64,000 nt of DNA, taken from positions 3,472,001-3,536,000 of the forward strand of contig OZ252290.1 in NCBI GenBank assembly GCA_965250105.1. Reading direction: 5' to 3'. A model generated the notes under the pieces. That model was not told the DNA's origin. It did not search any database and worked only from the letters and a program-made list of their open reading frames with translations. Shown here in pieces: positions 7,620-16,637 of this stretch. Position 1 is the first letter of the stretch. Each line of letters begins with the position of its first letter. Position numbers and translations under genes: made by a program. The stretch comes from JBCBSK01 sp965250105 (GTDB lineage Bacteria; Pseudomonadota; Alphaproteobacteria; Rhizobiales; Tepidamorphaceae).

Positions 7620-8687
7620 ATGGCGCGGCAAACCGATGCCACCAAACTGCGGATCGGCGTGCTCGGCGCGTCGGGCTATACCGGCGCCGATCTCGTGCGC
7701 CTGGCGCTGACGCATCCGGCGCTCGAGATTACCGTGCTGACGGCCAATTCCCATGCCGGCAAGGCGATGGAGGCCGTGTTCCCGCATTTCGCGGGCTATG
7801 GCCTGCCCGATCTCGTCACCACGGACGCGGCCGACTGGAGCGTCGTCGACGCGGTGTTCTGCGGCCTGCCGCACGGCACGACGCAGGATGTCCTGCGCGA
7901 CGTCTTCACGCGCTATCCGGCGCTCAAGCTCATCGACCTGTCGGCCGATTTCCGGCTGCGCGATGCGGGCGTCTATGCCGACTGGTATGGCCGGGCGCAC
8001 AGCGCGACCGATATCCAGCCCGAGGCGGTCTACGGCCTGACAGAGCACTATCGCGCGGCGATCGCGTCGGCCCGCCTCGTCGCCTGTCCCGGCTGCTATC
8101 CGACGGCGGCGCTGTTGGGTCTGTTGCCGCTCGCCCAGGCCGGGCTGGTCGCGGCGGACGATATCGTCATCGACGCCAAGTCGGGCGTGTCCGGTGCCGG
8201 TCGGGGCCTCAAGGAAGGTTCGCTGTTCTGCGAGGCGGGCGAGGGGCTGTCGCCCTATGGCGTGACGGGTCACCGTCACATGCCGGAGATCGAGCAGGAA
8301 CTCGCCGTCGCCTTCGGCCATGATCTGACGGTCAGCTTCACGCCGCATCTCGTGCCGATGAGCCGGGGCGAGCTGATGACCATGTATGTCCGGCTGACGG
8401 GTGATGCCACGGTGGCCGATCTGCGGGCCCGGCTGTCGGACGCCTATGCGAACGATGCCTTCGTCCATGTGTTGGCGGATGGCGTGGTACCGAAAACCCA
8501 GATGGCGCGCGGCTCGAACCGCTGCCTGATCAATGTCTTCGAGAGCCGCCTGCCGGGTCGCGCCATCGTCATCGCGACGCTCGACAATCTCGTCAAGGGA
8601 TCGAGCGGGCAGGCGCTTCAGAACATGAATCTGATGTTCGGCCTCGACGAGACGCTGGGTCTCGACCAGGTCGCGCTGTTTCCCTGA
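7620..8687 (+). CDS. argC: N-acetyl-gamma-glutamyl-phosphate reductase
   Basis: The enzyme would reduce N-acetylglutamyl 5-phosphate to the semialdehyde with NADPH, the third step of arginine synthesis in the cytoplasm. The 355-residue protein has the N-terminal NADP loop IGVLGASGYTGADLVRL. The catalytic cysteine is at about residue 159 in VACPGCYPTA, and the family pattern GVSGAGR follows. The later PYGVTGHRHMPEIEQEL and SFTPHLVPMSRG also fit. I chose ATG 7620 because AAGGGAG lies just before it and the protein then starts directly at the dehydrogenase fold; the frame is open for 81 bases upstream. It stands apart from other arg genes. Confidence 0.94.
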   Translation: MARQTDATKLRIGVLGASGYTGADLVRLALTHPALEITVLTANSHAGKAMEAVFPHFAGYGLPDLVTTDAADWSVVDAVFCGLPHGTTQDVLRDVFTRYPALKLIDLSADFRLRDAGVYADWYGRAHSATDIQPEAVYGLTEHYRAAIASARLVACPGCYPTAALLGLLPLAQAGLVAADDIVIDAKSGVSGAGRGLKEGSLFCEAGEGLSPYGVTGHRHMPEIEQELAVAFGHDLTVSFTPHLVPMSRGELMTMYVRLTGDATVADLRARLSDAYANDAFVHVLADGVVPKTQMARGSNRCLINVFESRLPGRAIVIATLDNLVKGSSGQALQNMNLMFGLDETLGLDQVALFP

Positions 8688-8723
8688 GGTCCGCTTGATC
8701 CGCCGCGCACAGGCGCGATCGGC

Positions 8724-10547
8724 TCAGGAGTGCACCTTCACATAGGTGCCTGGCGCGTCCTCGATCGCGGCATATTTCTTCGTCGCGCCTGGTGTCCGAG
8801 CCTTCACGCGGGCTGCGTCCTTGTCCTCAATCCAGGCCTGCCAGTGCGGCCACCAGGAGCCGGGGGTTTCCTCGGCCTTGGCAATCCAGTCCTCGAGCGC
8901 GCCTTCGGCCGGGCCGTTCGTCCAATACTGATACTTGGTCTTGCTCGGCGGGTTGACGACGCCGGCGATATGGCCCGAGCCGGACAGGACATAATCGACC
9001 GGGCCGCCGAAGGATTGCGAGCCGATGAAGACCGATTTCGCCGGCGCGATGTGATCTTCCCGCGTCGCGAGATTGTAGATCGGTATCGTGACCTTGGAGA
9101 GGTCGATAGGCGTGCCGCTGATCTCCATCTTCCCCTTGGACAGATTATTCAGGTGGTAGCACTGGCGGAGGTAGAAGCTGTGGTTCTCGGCCGGCATGCG
9201 CGTGGTGTCCGAGTTCCAGTAGAGAAGGTCGAAGGGGATCGGCTTGCGGCCCTTGAGATAGTTGTTGATGACATAGGGCCAGATCAGGTCATTGGCGCGC
9301 AGCATGTTGAAGGCCGTCGCCATGCGGCTGCCCTCGAGATAGCCCTTCTCGCTCATCGCGTCTTCCAGCGCTTCGAGCTGTTCTTCATCGACGAAGACCT
9401 TGAGATCGCCGGCGAATTCGAAGTCGACCTGGGTCGCCAGGAAGGTGGCGGAGGCGATGCGGTCGTCGCCCAGCGCGGCCATGTAGCCGAGCGTGACGCC
9501 GAGCAGCGTGCCGCCGACGCAATAGCCCATCGCATTGACCGATTTCTGCCGCGTGATGCCGCGGATGACGTCGAGGGCGGCCATGGGCCCCTCGGTCACA
9601 TAATCGGCGAAGGTCTTCTCCGACAGCCGCTCGTCGGGATTGACCCAGGAGACGACGAAGACGGTGTGGCCCTGGTCGACCGCCCAGCGGACGAAGCTCT
9701 TCTCCGGCGTCAGATCGAGGATGTAGAACTTGTTGATCCAGGGCGGCACGATGAGAAGCGGCCGCTTGAGCACCGTTTCGGTCGCCGGCGCGTACTGGAT
9801 CAGCTGCATCAGGTCGTTCTGGAAGACCACCTTGCCCGGCGTCACCGCGAGATTGACGCCGACGCCGAAGCCTTCCGGATCCGACTGGCGCAGGCGTAGT
9901 TCGCCATTGCCGCGCTCGATGTCCTCGGCCAGCATGCGCATGCCGCGCACCAGATTGTCGCCATTGGTTTCAAGCGTCTCGCGCAACAGTTCCGGATTGG
10001 TCATCACGAAGTTCGACGGCGCCATGGCGGCCGCGATCTGGCGCACATAGAACTGCGCCTTGTGCTTGGTGTGCGCGTCGATCTCGTCGGTGCGGTCGAC
10101 CAGATCCTCGGCCCAGCGCGAGGTTACGAGATAGATCTGCTTGTAGAAATCGAACAGCGGGTGGTCGGACCAGTCGGGATCGCGGAACCGGCGGTCGCCC
10201 GGATCGGGTTCGGTGACCGGTCGCATCGTCTCGCCGGCGAGCCGGTGCACCGTGCGCCGCCAGATTTCGAGATAGCTGCTCATCAGCGAGGTCTGCGCCT
10301 CGATGGCCTTCTTGGGATCGGCCATCCAGCGCTCGGCGACCGAGGCCAGCGTCTTGATCGCCTGATTGGTCTCGGCCTGGGTCAGCGGCGTATAGCCGCC
10401 ATCGGTCGTATTGCCGATCAGGGCTGCGATCGCGCGATTGCTCTCCTCGGCCAGCTGCGCGAGATTGCGCGACATCGCTTCGGAATCCGACAAGGATGCC
10501 GGTCCGAAAGGCAAGTCCGGCGAGGGAGGGGGCGTGTTTCCATGCAT
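8724..10547 (-). CDS. phaC: Class I poly(3-hydroxyalkanoate) synthase
   Basis: This enzyme polymerises (R)-3-hydroxyacyl-CoA into storage polyester on the granule surface. The 607-residue protein has an N-terminal PhaC_N domain (about 80-250) and an alpha/beta hydrolase core. The catalytic cysteine is about residue 343 in the lipase-like box AMGYCVGGTLLG, with Asp about 498 in TREDHIAP and His about 526 in GSGHIAGV. WINKFYILDL and SWVNPDE are typical class I signatures. The start at 10547 is chosen for GGAG about eight bases upstream; an upstream start at 10583 is possible. No phaR, phaA or phaB lies next to it. It converges on argC and diverges from a lipoprotein gene. Confidence 0.95.
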   Translation of the reverse strand: MHGNTPPPSPDLPFGPASLSDSEAMSRNLAQLAEESNRAIAALIGNTTDGGYTPLTQAETNQAIKTLASVAERWMADPKKAIEAQTSLMSSYLEIWRRTVHRLAGETMRPVTEPDPGDRRFRDPDWSDHPLFDFYKQIYLVTSRWAEDLVDRTDEIDAHTKHKAQFYVRQIAAAMAPSNFVMTNPELLRETLETNGDNLVRGMRMLAEDIERGNGELRLRQSDPEGFGVGVNLAVTPGKVVFQNDLMQLIQYAPATETVLKRPLLIVPPWINKFYILDLTPEKSFVRWAVDQGHTVFVVSWVNPDERLSEKTFADYVTEGPMAALDVIRGITRQKSVNAMGYCVGGTLLGVTLGYMAALGDDRIASATFLATQVDFEFAGDLKVFVDEEQLEALEDAMSEKGYLEGSRMATAFNMLRANDLIWPYVINNYLKGRKPIPFDLLYWNSDTTRMPAENHSFYLRQCYHLNNLSKGKMEISGTPIDLSKVTIPIYNLATREDHIAPAKSVFIGSQSFGGPVDYVLSGSGHIAGVVNPPSKTKYQYWTNGPAEGALEDWIAKAEETPGSWWPHWQAWIEDKDAARVKARTPGATKKYAAIEDAPGTYVKVHS

Positions 10548-10655
10548 GGCAACTCTCCGGAAGCTTGCCCCCGGTTTTGACACATTGGGGCATTAGCGCC
10601 AAGTCCGTCACATTGGCTATCACATCGGTCCGTCAATGCTTGATAGGCATGAAAT

Positions 10656-11030
10656 ATGACAATCCGATCATCGCTCTTCGTTAGAACGCGGGGCAACGCC
10701 GAGTCCGACGTCCGAAAAGCGTGGCGCGCGGCGGTCGCGGCGGCTTTGGTTTGCTGGCTAAGTGCCTGTGCCGACGCGACCGAGGAAATGATCATTCCGA
10801 CCTTTCAGGAAACGCCGGACAATCTGCGCGAAGCGAGCCGGCCGGCACCGGGCATCTTCGCCACGCCGGACCGCGAGAGCGAACCGCTGACGCCGGCGGA
10901 GATCCAGGAAGCGATCAGCGAACTCGAAAACGCCCGCGAAGCGCTGCCACCCGCACCCGGCCGGCCGGCACCCGAGGCCGAAGCCAGCCAGGCCCCATCG
11001 TCGTCGGGACCGGTCGACCTGTCGCCATGA
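10656..11030 (+). CDS. Small putative lipoprotein, function unknown
   Basis: I do not recognise a family. The 124-residue product has a basic N-terminus, a hydrophobic stretch (AAVAAALVCWLSAC) and a lipobox-like WLSAC with cysteine at residue 38, so it is probably a lipid-anchored envelope protein. The rest is Pro-, Ala- and Glu-rich with a short predicted helix (TPAEIQEAISELENAREAL) and a low-complexity end. It lies divergent from phaC and upstream of hom without overlap. The n-region is long for a signal peptide, so the real start could be elsewhere, but I see no better one. Confidence 0.55.
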   Translation: MTIRSSLFVRTRGNAESDVRKAWRAAVAAALVCWLSACADATEEMIIPTFQETPDNLREASRPAPGIFATPDRESEPLTPAEIQEAISELENAREALPPAPGRPAPEAEASQAPSSSGPVDLSP

Positions 11031-11211
11031 CCCAAGCCTCTGCCATGTCCGCGCCGACTGTTGTGGAGAAGCGGCGTGGCGCGGATCGCTAACGGGGGGA
11101 AGCGTGGCGCCGTCTCTTGCGCCTTACGGTCAAAACCGGCACAACCCCGTCGCGACAACCGGCCCCGACACCGCTCGCCTTTCCCGGCCGGTCCTTTGGA
11201 GACTGCATCAC

Positions 11212-12558
11212 ATGACCGCGCCGCTGCGGATCGGAATTGCTGGACTGGGCACGGTCGGTGCCGCGACCGTGCGGCTTCTGCGCGACAATGCCGATCTCAT
11301 CGCGGCGCGCGCCGGCCGGCCGATCGAGATCGTCGCGGTCTCGGCCCGCGACCGGTCGCGCGACCGGGGGATCGCGCTCGACGGAATCGACTGGGTGGAT
11401 GATCCCGTCGCGCTGGCCCGCCGGGACGATATCGACGCTTTCGTTGAACTGATCGGCGGCGAGGCCGGGCCGGCCTTCGAAAGCGTGACGGCCGCGCTCG
11501 CGGCGGGCCGGCATGTGGTGACCGCCAACAAGGCGCTGCTCGCCCATCACGGCAATGATCTGGCGCGCACCGCCCAGGCCGCCGGTGCGGCGCTCCATTA
11601 CGAGGCCTCGGTGGCGGGCGGCATCCCGATCGTCAAGGCGCTGCGCGAGGGCGCGGCCGCCAACCGCATCACCCGCGTCTTCGGCATTCTGAACGGCACC
11701 TGCAACTACATCCTGACGCGGATGGAGCGCGAGGGCCTCGATTTCGAGACCTGCCTCGCCGAAGCCCAGCGGCTCGGCTATGCCGAAGCGGATCCAACCT
11801 TCGATATCGGCGGCTTCGACGCCGCCCACAAGCTGGCCATCCTGGCGGCCCTTGCCTTCGGCACAGAGGTCGACATCGCCGGCGTTCATATCGAAGGCAT
11901 TTCGTCGATCACGCCGGCCGATCTCAAGGCCGCCGAGGAGCTCGGCTATCGCATCAAACTTCTCGGCGTCGCCCGCGTAACCCGAGCCGGCATCGAACAG
12001 CGCGTCACGCCCACCATGGTGCCGCTGAGCGCCGCCATGGCCGAGATCCACGGTGTTCTGAACGCGGTCGCCTTCGACGGGGACGCGGTGCGCGAGGTGA
12101 TGCTGGTCGGCCCCGGCGCCGGCGGCGATGCCACCGCCTCGGCGGTGGTCGCCGATCTGGTCGATCTCGCGCGCGGCCATGTGCCGCCGATGTTCGGCCG
12201 GTCGGCGGATGGCCTCGTCCGCGCCGGCTCGACCAAGATGCGCGAACATACCGGCTCCTATTACATGCGCCTTGCGGTGCACGACCGGCCAGGCGCCTTC
12301 GCGGCCATCGCCACCCGCATGGCCGAGGCCGGCATCTCGCTCGAAAGCATCGTGCAGAAATCCGCCCATGACCTTGCCGATGACCCCGGCCAGCAGGGTG
12401 GCGACGGCATGGCCGGACAGGTCAGGCCGGTGGTGCTGATCACCCATGACACGACCGAGGCGCATATGCGCGCCGCCATGGCCGCCATCGAGAGCGACGG
12501 CCATGTCGCCGGAAAGCCTTACATGATCCGCATCGAACCGGCGGTCGACGTCGCCTGA
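11212..12558 (+). CDS. hom: Homoserine dehydrogenase
   Basis: The enzyme reduces aspartate semialdehyde to homoserine, the branch point to threonine and methionine. The 448-residue protein starts with the NAD(P) loop IGIAGLGTVGAATVRLL. It has the core NKALLAHHG, the catalytic region GGIPIVKALREG, then GILNGTCNYILTRME and FDIGGFDAAHKLAILAALAFG, all diagnostic. The C-terminal 90 residues form an ACT-like domain (MRLAVHDRPGAFAAIATRMAEAGISLESI) that usually senses threonine. GGAG lies about ten bases before the ATG. It leads the hom-glpX-recJ run and supplies substrate for the O-acetylhomoserine route served by metY. Confidence 0.95.
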   Translation: MTAPLRIGIAGLGTVGAATVRLLRDNADLIAARAGRPIEIVAVSARDRSRDRGIALDGIDWVDDPVALARRDDIDAFVELIGGEAGPAFESVTAALAAGRHVVTANKALLAHHGNDLARTAQAAGAALHYEASVAGGIPIVKALREGAAANRITRVFGILNGTCNYILTRMEREGLDFETCLAEAQRLGYAEADPTFDIGGFDAAHKLAILAALAFGTEVDIAGVHIEGISSITPADLKAAEELGYRIKLLGVARVTRAGIEQRVTPTMVPLSAAMAEIHGVLNAVAFDGDAVREVMLVGPGAGGDATASAVVADLVDLARGHVPPMFGRSADGLVRAGSTKMREHTGSYYMRLAVHDRPGAFAAIATRMAEAGISLESIVQKSAHDLADDPGQQGGDGMAGQVRPVVLITHDTTEAHMRAAMAAIESDGHVAGKPYMIRIEPAVDVA

Positions 12559-12653
12559 GGCCCGTGCCGCCGGGTATCATGCGGCGAACATCCGATCGGG
12601 ACGCGACCGGACGCCAAGAGAGAATGACATCCACAGGAAGGAATGAGGGACCC

Positions 12654-13637
12654 ATGCCGGAAAGCGCCCCCCTGTCTCAGGTCATCGACCGTATCCTGAC
12701 CCTTGAACTGGTGCGCGTGACCGAGCGCGCCGCCGTCGCGGCGGCCCGGTTGCGCGGGCGCGGCGACGAGAAGGCCGCCGATCAGGCCGCCGTCGACGCG
12801 ATGCGGCGCGAACTGAACCGGCTGCCCATTCGCGGCACGGTGGTGATCGGCGAGGGCGAACGCGATTCGGCGCCGATGCTCTATATCGGCGAAGAAGTCG
12901 GGACCGGGCAGGGCCCCGAGGTCGATATCGCGCTCGATCCCCTGGAAGGCACCACGATCTGTGCCAAGGACCTGCCCAATTCGCTGGCCGTGATCGCGCT
13001 CGCCGAGGCCGGCAGCCTGCTCAACGCGCCCGATGTCTATATGGACAAGATCGCGATCGGTCCCGGCTATCCCAAGGACGTGGTCGATCTCGACGCCTCG
13101 CCGGAAGACAATATCGCGGCCCTCGCCAAGGCGAAGGGCGTCGATGCCGAGCATGTCACCGCCTGCATCCTCGACCGGCCCCGCCATGCGGCCCTGATCG
13201 AGGCGGTGCGGCGCACCGGCGCCGGCATCCGGCTGATCGGCGATGGCGATATCGCCGGCGTGATCCATACGACCGACACCGAGGAAACCGGCATCGACAT
13301 CTATCTCGGCACCGGCGGGGCGCCCGAAGGCGTTCTCGCGGCCGCCGCCTTGCGCTGCATCGGCGGGCAGATGCAGGGCCGGCTCGTGCTCGACAGCAAG
13401 GAAAAGCGCGATCGCGCCAAGGCGATGGGCATCGACGATCCCGACCGCAAATATGCCATGGAGGAAATGGCGCGCGGCGATGTCCTGTTCGCCGCGACCG
13501 GCGTCACCGACGGCAACATGCTCGACGGTGTGCGCTTCGGCCCCAAGATCAAGACGCATACGGTCGTCATGCGGTCGTCGACCAAGACCGTCCGCCACAT
13601 CTCGGCCGAACACCAGGACGGCAGCAAGTTCGGCTGA
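12654..13637 (+). CDS. glpX: Class II fructose-1,6-bisphosphatase
   Basis: This gluconeogenic phosphatase removes the C1 phosphate of fructose 1,6-bisphosphate. The 327-residue protein shows the class II marks VTERAAVAAARLRGRGDEKAADQAAV, GTVVIGEGERDSAPMLYIGE and ALDPLEGTT, the last two forming the metal and phosphate site. LGTGGAPEGVLAAAALRCIGG follows near the C-terminal third. I start at ATG 12654, with GAGGGA just upstream, because family proteins begin close to this point; an ATG at 12624 is in frame and adds ten residues. It lies between hom and recJ, a common alphaproteobacterial order. Confidence 0.94.
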   Translation: MPESAPLSQVIDRILTLELVRVTERAAVAAARLRGRGDEKAADQAAVDAMRRELNRLPIRGTVVIGEGERDSAPMLYIGEEVGTGQGPEVDIALDPLEGTTICAKDLPNSLAVIALAEAGSLLNAPDVYMDKIAIGPGYPKDVVDLDASPEDNIAALAKAKGVDAEHVTACILDRPRHAALIEAVRRTGAGIRLIGDGDIAGVIHTTDTEETGIDIYLGTGGAPEGVLAAAALRCIGGQMQGRLVLDSKEKRDRAKAMGIDDPDRKYAMEEMARGDVLFAATGVTDGNMLDGVRFGPKIKTHTVVMRSSTKTVRHISAEHQDGSKFG

Positions 13638-13668
13638 CCCGGCGGTGCCGGGCGTGTAGCATCTGCTA

Positions 13669-15447
13669 ATGGCGACCGAACCGAGGCCCTTTCTGGACGT
13701 CGCGACGTCCGTCACCGGCAAGACATGGGTCGACGCCCTGTCGGCGCCCGAGCGCGCCCAGGCCGAAGCACTGGTGCAGCGGACCGGCCTGCCGGACACG
13801 CTGGCGCGGGTTCTGATCGCGCGCGGTGTCGCGCCCGAGGCGGCCGAGGCCTATCTCGACCCGAAACTCAAGACATTGATGCCGGATCCGCTCGTCCTCG
13901 CCGACATGGACAAGGCGGCCGAGCGGTTGATCCAGGCGGTCGATGCTGGCGAGGCCATCGTCATCTTCGGCGATTACGATGTCGACGGCGCCACATCCTC
14001 GGCGCTTCTGTGGCGGTTTTTGAAGGCGCTTGGGGTGACCGCCGAGATCCGTATTCCCGACCGGCTGCTCGACGGCTATGGGCCGAACGACGCGGCCATC
14101 GAGGAGATCGCGGCGCGCGGCGGGCAGCTTCTGGTGACCGTCGATTGCGGCACCACCTCCTTCTCGGCGCTCGACCGCGCCCGCGTGCTGGGGCTCGATA
14201 CGATCGTCCTCGACCACCATCAGGCTGAGACGGCGTTGCCCGAGGCCGTGGCGCTGGTCAATCCCAACCGGCAGGACGACCTGTCCGATCTCGGCCATCT
14301 CGCCGCCGTGGGCATCGTTTTCATGGTGCTGGTCGAGATGTCACGGCGGCTGAGGGCGCGTGGGCAGGCCGATCTGCCGGATCTGATGGGCCTTCTGGAT
14401 CTCGTCGCGCTCGGCACGGTGGCCGATGTGGCGCGCCTGCGCGGCCTCAACCGCGCTTTCGTGCGCCAGGGGCTCCGATTGTTGCAGGCGCCGGACAAGT
14501 CCGGCCTCAATGCGCTGATGCGGGTCGCGCGCGTGCAGGGGCCGGTCACCGCCTATCATCTCGGCTTTCTGCTCGGCCCGCGCATCAATGCCGGCGGGCG
14601 CATCGGTGATGCGAGCCTCGGCGCGCGCCTATTGACGCTCGACGATCCGGTCGAGGCCGAAGCTATCGCCCAGCGGCTCGACGAGCTGAACAGCGAGCGC
14701 CAGGCGCTCGAAGCGGGTTTGCTGGAGGATGCGGTGGCGCAGGTCGAGGCGCGCGGCCTGTCCGATCAGCCCGTCATCGTCGTATCCGGCGCGGCCGACT
14801 GGCATCCGGGGCTTCTCGGCCTCGTCGCCGCGCGCCTGAAGGAACGCTACAACCGGCCGGCGGTCGCGATCGGCTTCGATGGAGCGCGGGGGACTGGATC
14901 AGCGCGCTCGATCTCGGGCGTTGACCTTGGCGCCGCGGTGCGGGCGCTTGTCCGCGATAGTGTTCTGGTCAAAGGCGGTGGCCATGCCATGGCGGCTGGG
15001 CTGACGGTCATGGAGGCCGAACTGCCACGTCTCAAGGCGGGCTTGGCAGCGCATCTCGCCGAGGATGTGTCCGACGCGGTGGCCCGGTCGTCGACCAGGG
15101 TCGACGGCGCGCTGACGGCGGCGGGCGCGACGCGCGATCTCTGTGATCTCCTCGACCGCGCCGGCCCGTATGGCGCCGGCAATCCCGAACCCGTCTTCGC
15201 CTTTCCCGCCCATCGGCTGTCGGCCTCCCCGGTCAAGGGCGGGCATATTCGCCTGCGCCTGCGGGCCGGCGATGGCGCGTCGGTCTCCGGCATCGCCTTT
15301 CGCGCCGAACAGACCGCTTTGGGCGATGCCTTGCTTGCGGGGCGAGACCGTCCGGTCCATCTTCTTGGCGTTTTGCGCCGCGATCGGTATGGCGGGCGCG
15401 ACGATGTCGTCGTCACCGTCCGCGACGCGGCGTTTCCGACGGCCTGA
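13669..15447 (+). CDS. recJ: Single-stranded-DNA-specific exonuclease RecJ
   Basis: RecJ is a 5'-3' single-strand exonuclease used in recombination and mismatch repair. The 592-residue protein carries the DHH-family motifs in order: FGDYDVDGATS at about 100-110 (metal-binding Asp residues), VTVDCGTT, and LDHHQAE at about 181-187. Later come GPRINAGGRIGDASLGA and the DHHA1 domain with VKGGGHAMAAGLTVME. The C-terminal OB-like part ends in RRDRYGGRDDVVVTVRDAA. The start is 32 bases after glpX. Length and motif spacing are normal, and nothing looks broken. Confidence 0.95.
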   Translation: MATEPRPFLDVATSVTGKTWVDALSAPERAQAEALVQRTGLPDTLARVLIARGVAPEAAEAYLDPKLKTLMPDPLVLADMDKAAERLIQAVDAGEAIVIFGDYDVDGATSSALLWRFLKALGVTAEIRIPDRLLDGYGPNDAAIEEIAARGGQLLVTVDCGTTSFSALDRARVLGLDTIVLDHHQAETALPEAVALVNPNRQDDLSDLGHLAAVGIVFMVLVEMSRRLRARGQADLPDLMGLLDLVALGTVADVARLRGLNRAFVRQGLRLLQAPDKSGLNALMRVARVQGPVTAYHLGFLLGPRINAGGRIGDASLGARLLTLDDPVEAEAIAQRLDELNSERQALEAGLLEDAVAQVEARGLSDQPVIVVSGAADWHPGLLGLVAARLKERYNRPAVAIGFDGARGTGSARSISGVDLGAAVRALVRDSVLVKGGGHAMAAGLTVMEAELPRLKAGLAAHLAEDVSDAVARSSTRVDGALTAAGATRDLCDLLDRAGPYGAGNPEPVFAFPAHRLSASPVKGGHIRLRLRAGDGASVSGIAFRAEQTALGDALLAGRDRPVHLLGVLRRDRYGGRDDVVVTVRDAAFPTA

Positions 15448-15469
15448 CGCGCGAGGGGAGGGCACCGGC

Positions 15470-16153
15470 ATGGACGACAGCTTGGATGACGGGATCAGCG
15501 GCCTCGTCACCGCCCGCCGCGACGCGGCTGGACCGGAAACACAGGTCGGCGATGCCGGCGATCGGCGCGAGCCGGACCATTACCACTGTCTCGATGCGGT
15601 GCGCTCGACCGCCTTCGAGATGTTCGCGCGCGGGGTGCGCGACCGGCGGTCGGCATGCCACACGGTGACCCTCGGGACGATCGCCGCCGATGGCGCGCCA
15701 TCCGTGCGCGTCGTGGTGCTGCGCGGCTTCGACGCGGAAGCGCGCAGCCTGCGCTTTCACACCGACATCCGCTCGCGCAAGATCTACGAAATCGCCGCCA
15801 ATCCGGTGATCGCCGTTCACGCCTATGACCCGGTCGCGAAGATCCAGATCCGGCTCACCGGTCGCGCCCAGGTGCATGTCGATGACGCGGTTCAGGCGAG
15901 CGCCTGGCAGGCGACGCGGTCCTTCAGCCGCGCCTGCTACCGGACCGAGCCGTCGCCGGGTGCCGAGATCCCGGACGGCGGGGCCTTCGCCATGCCCGGG
16001 GCCGATGATCCCGATGCCGGGCTCGAGCATTTCCGCGCCGTCGTCATGCGTTTCGATCGGCTCGAATGGCTCTATCTCGCCGCTGGCGGTCATCGGCGGG
16101 CATTGTTTCTGTGGTCGGACGAGAGCGAGGACGTGGCCTGGCTGGTGCCTTAG
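15470..16153 (+). CDS. Pyridoxamine 5'-phosphate oxidase-like FMN-binding protein
   Basis: The 227-residue protein has the split-barrel flavin-binding fold of the PNPOx/Alr4036 type. Seen are HTVTLGTIAADGAPSVRVVVLRGFD, SLRFHTDIRSRKIYEIAANP and LTGRAQVHV, matching the FMN-binding strands, and a C-terminal FDRLEWLYLAAGGHRRALF. It lacks an obvious full PdxH C-terminal motif, so it is more likely a general flavin- or pyridoxamine-binding oxidoreductase than the true vitamin B6 enzyme. A strong GAGGGGAGG site lies ten bases before the ATG at 15470. It follows recJ by 22 bases and is the last gene before the accessory patch. Confidence 0.8.
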   Translation: MDDSLDDGISGLVTARRDAAGPETQVGDAGDRREPDHYHCLDAVRSTAFEMFARGVRDRRSACHTVTLGTIAADGAPSVRVVVLRGFDAEARSLRFHTDIRSRKIYEIAANPVIAVHAYDPVAKIQIRLTGRAQVHVDDAVQASAWQATRSFSRACYRTEPSPGAEIPDGGAFAMPGADDPDAGLEHFRAVVMRFDRLEWLYLAAGGHRRALFLWSDESEDVAWLVP

Positions 16154-16637
16154 GGGCATGCGCGCTGGAACGGCACAGACAAGCAGATAAGATGTCGTGG
16201 ACGCCCCGATACCCCGGGGGCGAACCCTTGCGTCCTGGACAAGGGGGCGGAGAAGTTGCCCTGTTTTGCGGCTCGTGCATCCGAGCACAGTCGTTATCAA
16301 GGCCGCCTGCTCCTCGGGGCCCAACCTCCAAGACGCTCGACAAGAACGCTTCCGGCCCGGCTTCGCGCAAGGGATGGCACCCCGGTGTAGACAGGGCCGA
16401 TACCTCGCCACAAAGCGCGGGAACTGAACGCGCGACGCGTGGGCCTTGCGTAGACATGCGAGAGAACGGCAGGCGCGCGAATAATGCAACTATTAAGTGC
16501 ATTTGCCGTCTAAGGAGGCTGAAGCGTCGATTCTCGCGGCGCCCGACTTATCCTTAAGGAGCATATGGTTCCCCCTATTGCCCTCAGCGTTTTACACGTT
16601 AACCTAGAATCACAGCAACCAGGCCGGCTGGGCGATT
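16154..16637. other. 484-base gene-free stretch at the edge of the accessory patch
   Basis: I see no convincing gene on either strand. Open frames here have Cys/Pro/Arg-rich, non-protein-like translations. The right half contains an inverted repeat (16483-16503), an AAGGAGG sequence at about 16513 and a strong AAGGAG-CAT-ATG start signal at 16565. That ATG opens a frame which overlaps the next regulator out of frame and looks like a shadow. The stretch could be decayed DNA, a long leader or the left end of an inserted segment. Confidence 0.5.
16483..16503. promoter_or_regulatory. Inverted repeat AATGCA-N9-TGCATT, candidate operator
   Basis: The arms are perfect 6-mers around an AT-rich 9-base spacer, about 135 bases before the XRE-type regulator gene. 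Dyads of this size are typical binding sites for such repressors, so autoregulation is plausible. This is inference only. Confidence 0.35.

Noticed and set aside
11089..13799. Long minus-strand frames opposite hom and glpX
   Set aside because: They are antisense shadows of GC-rich codons. hom and glpX carry all family motifs on the plus strand.
16044..16502. Minus-strand 152-codon frame at the edge of the accessory patch
   Set aside because: The translation is rich in Cys, Pro and Arg with no helix or strand pattern, and it overlaps the end of the flavin oxidase gene.
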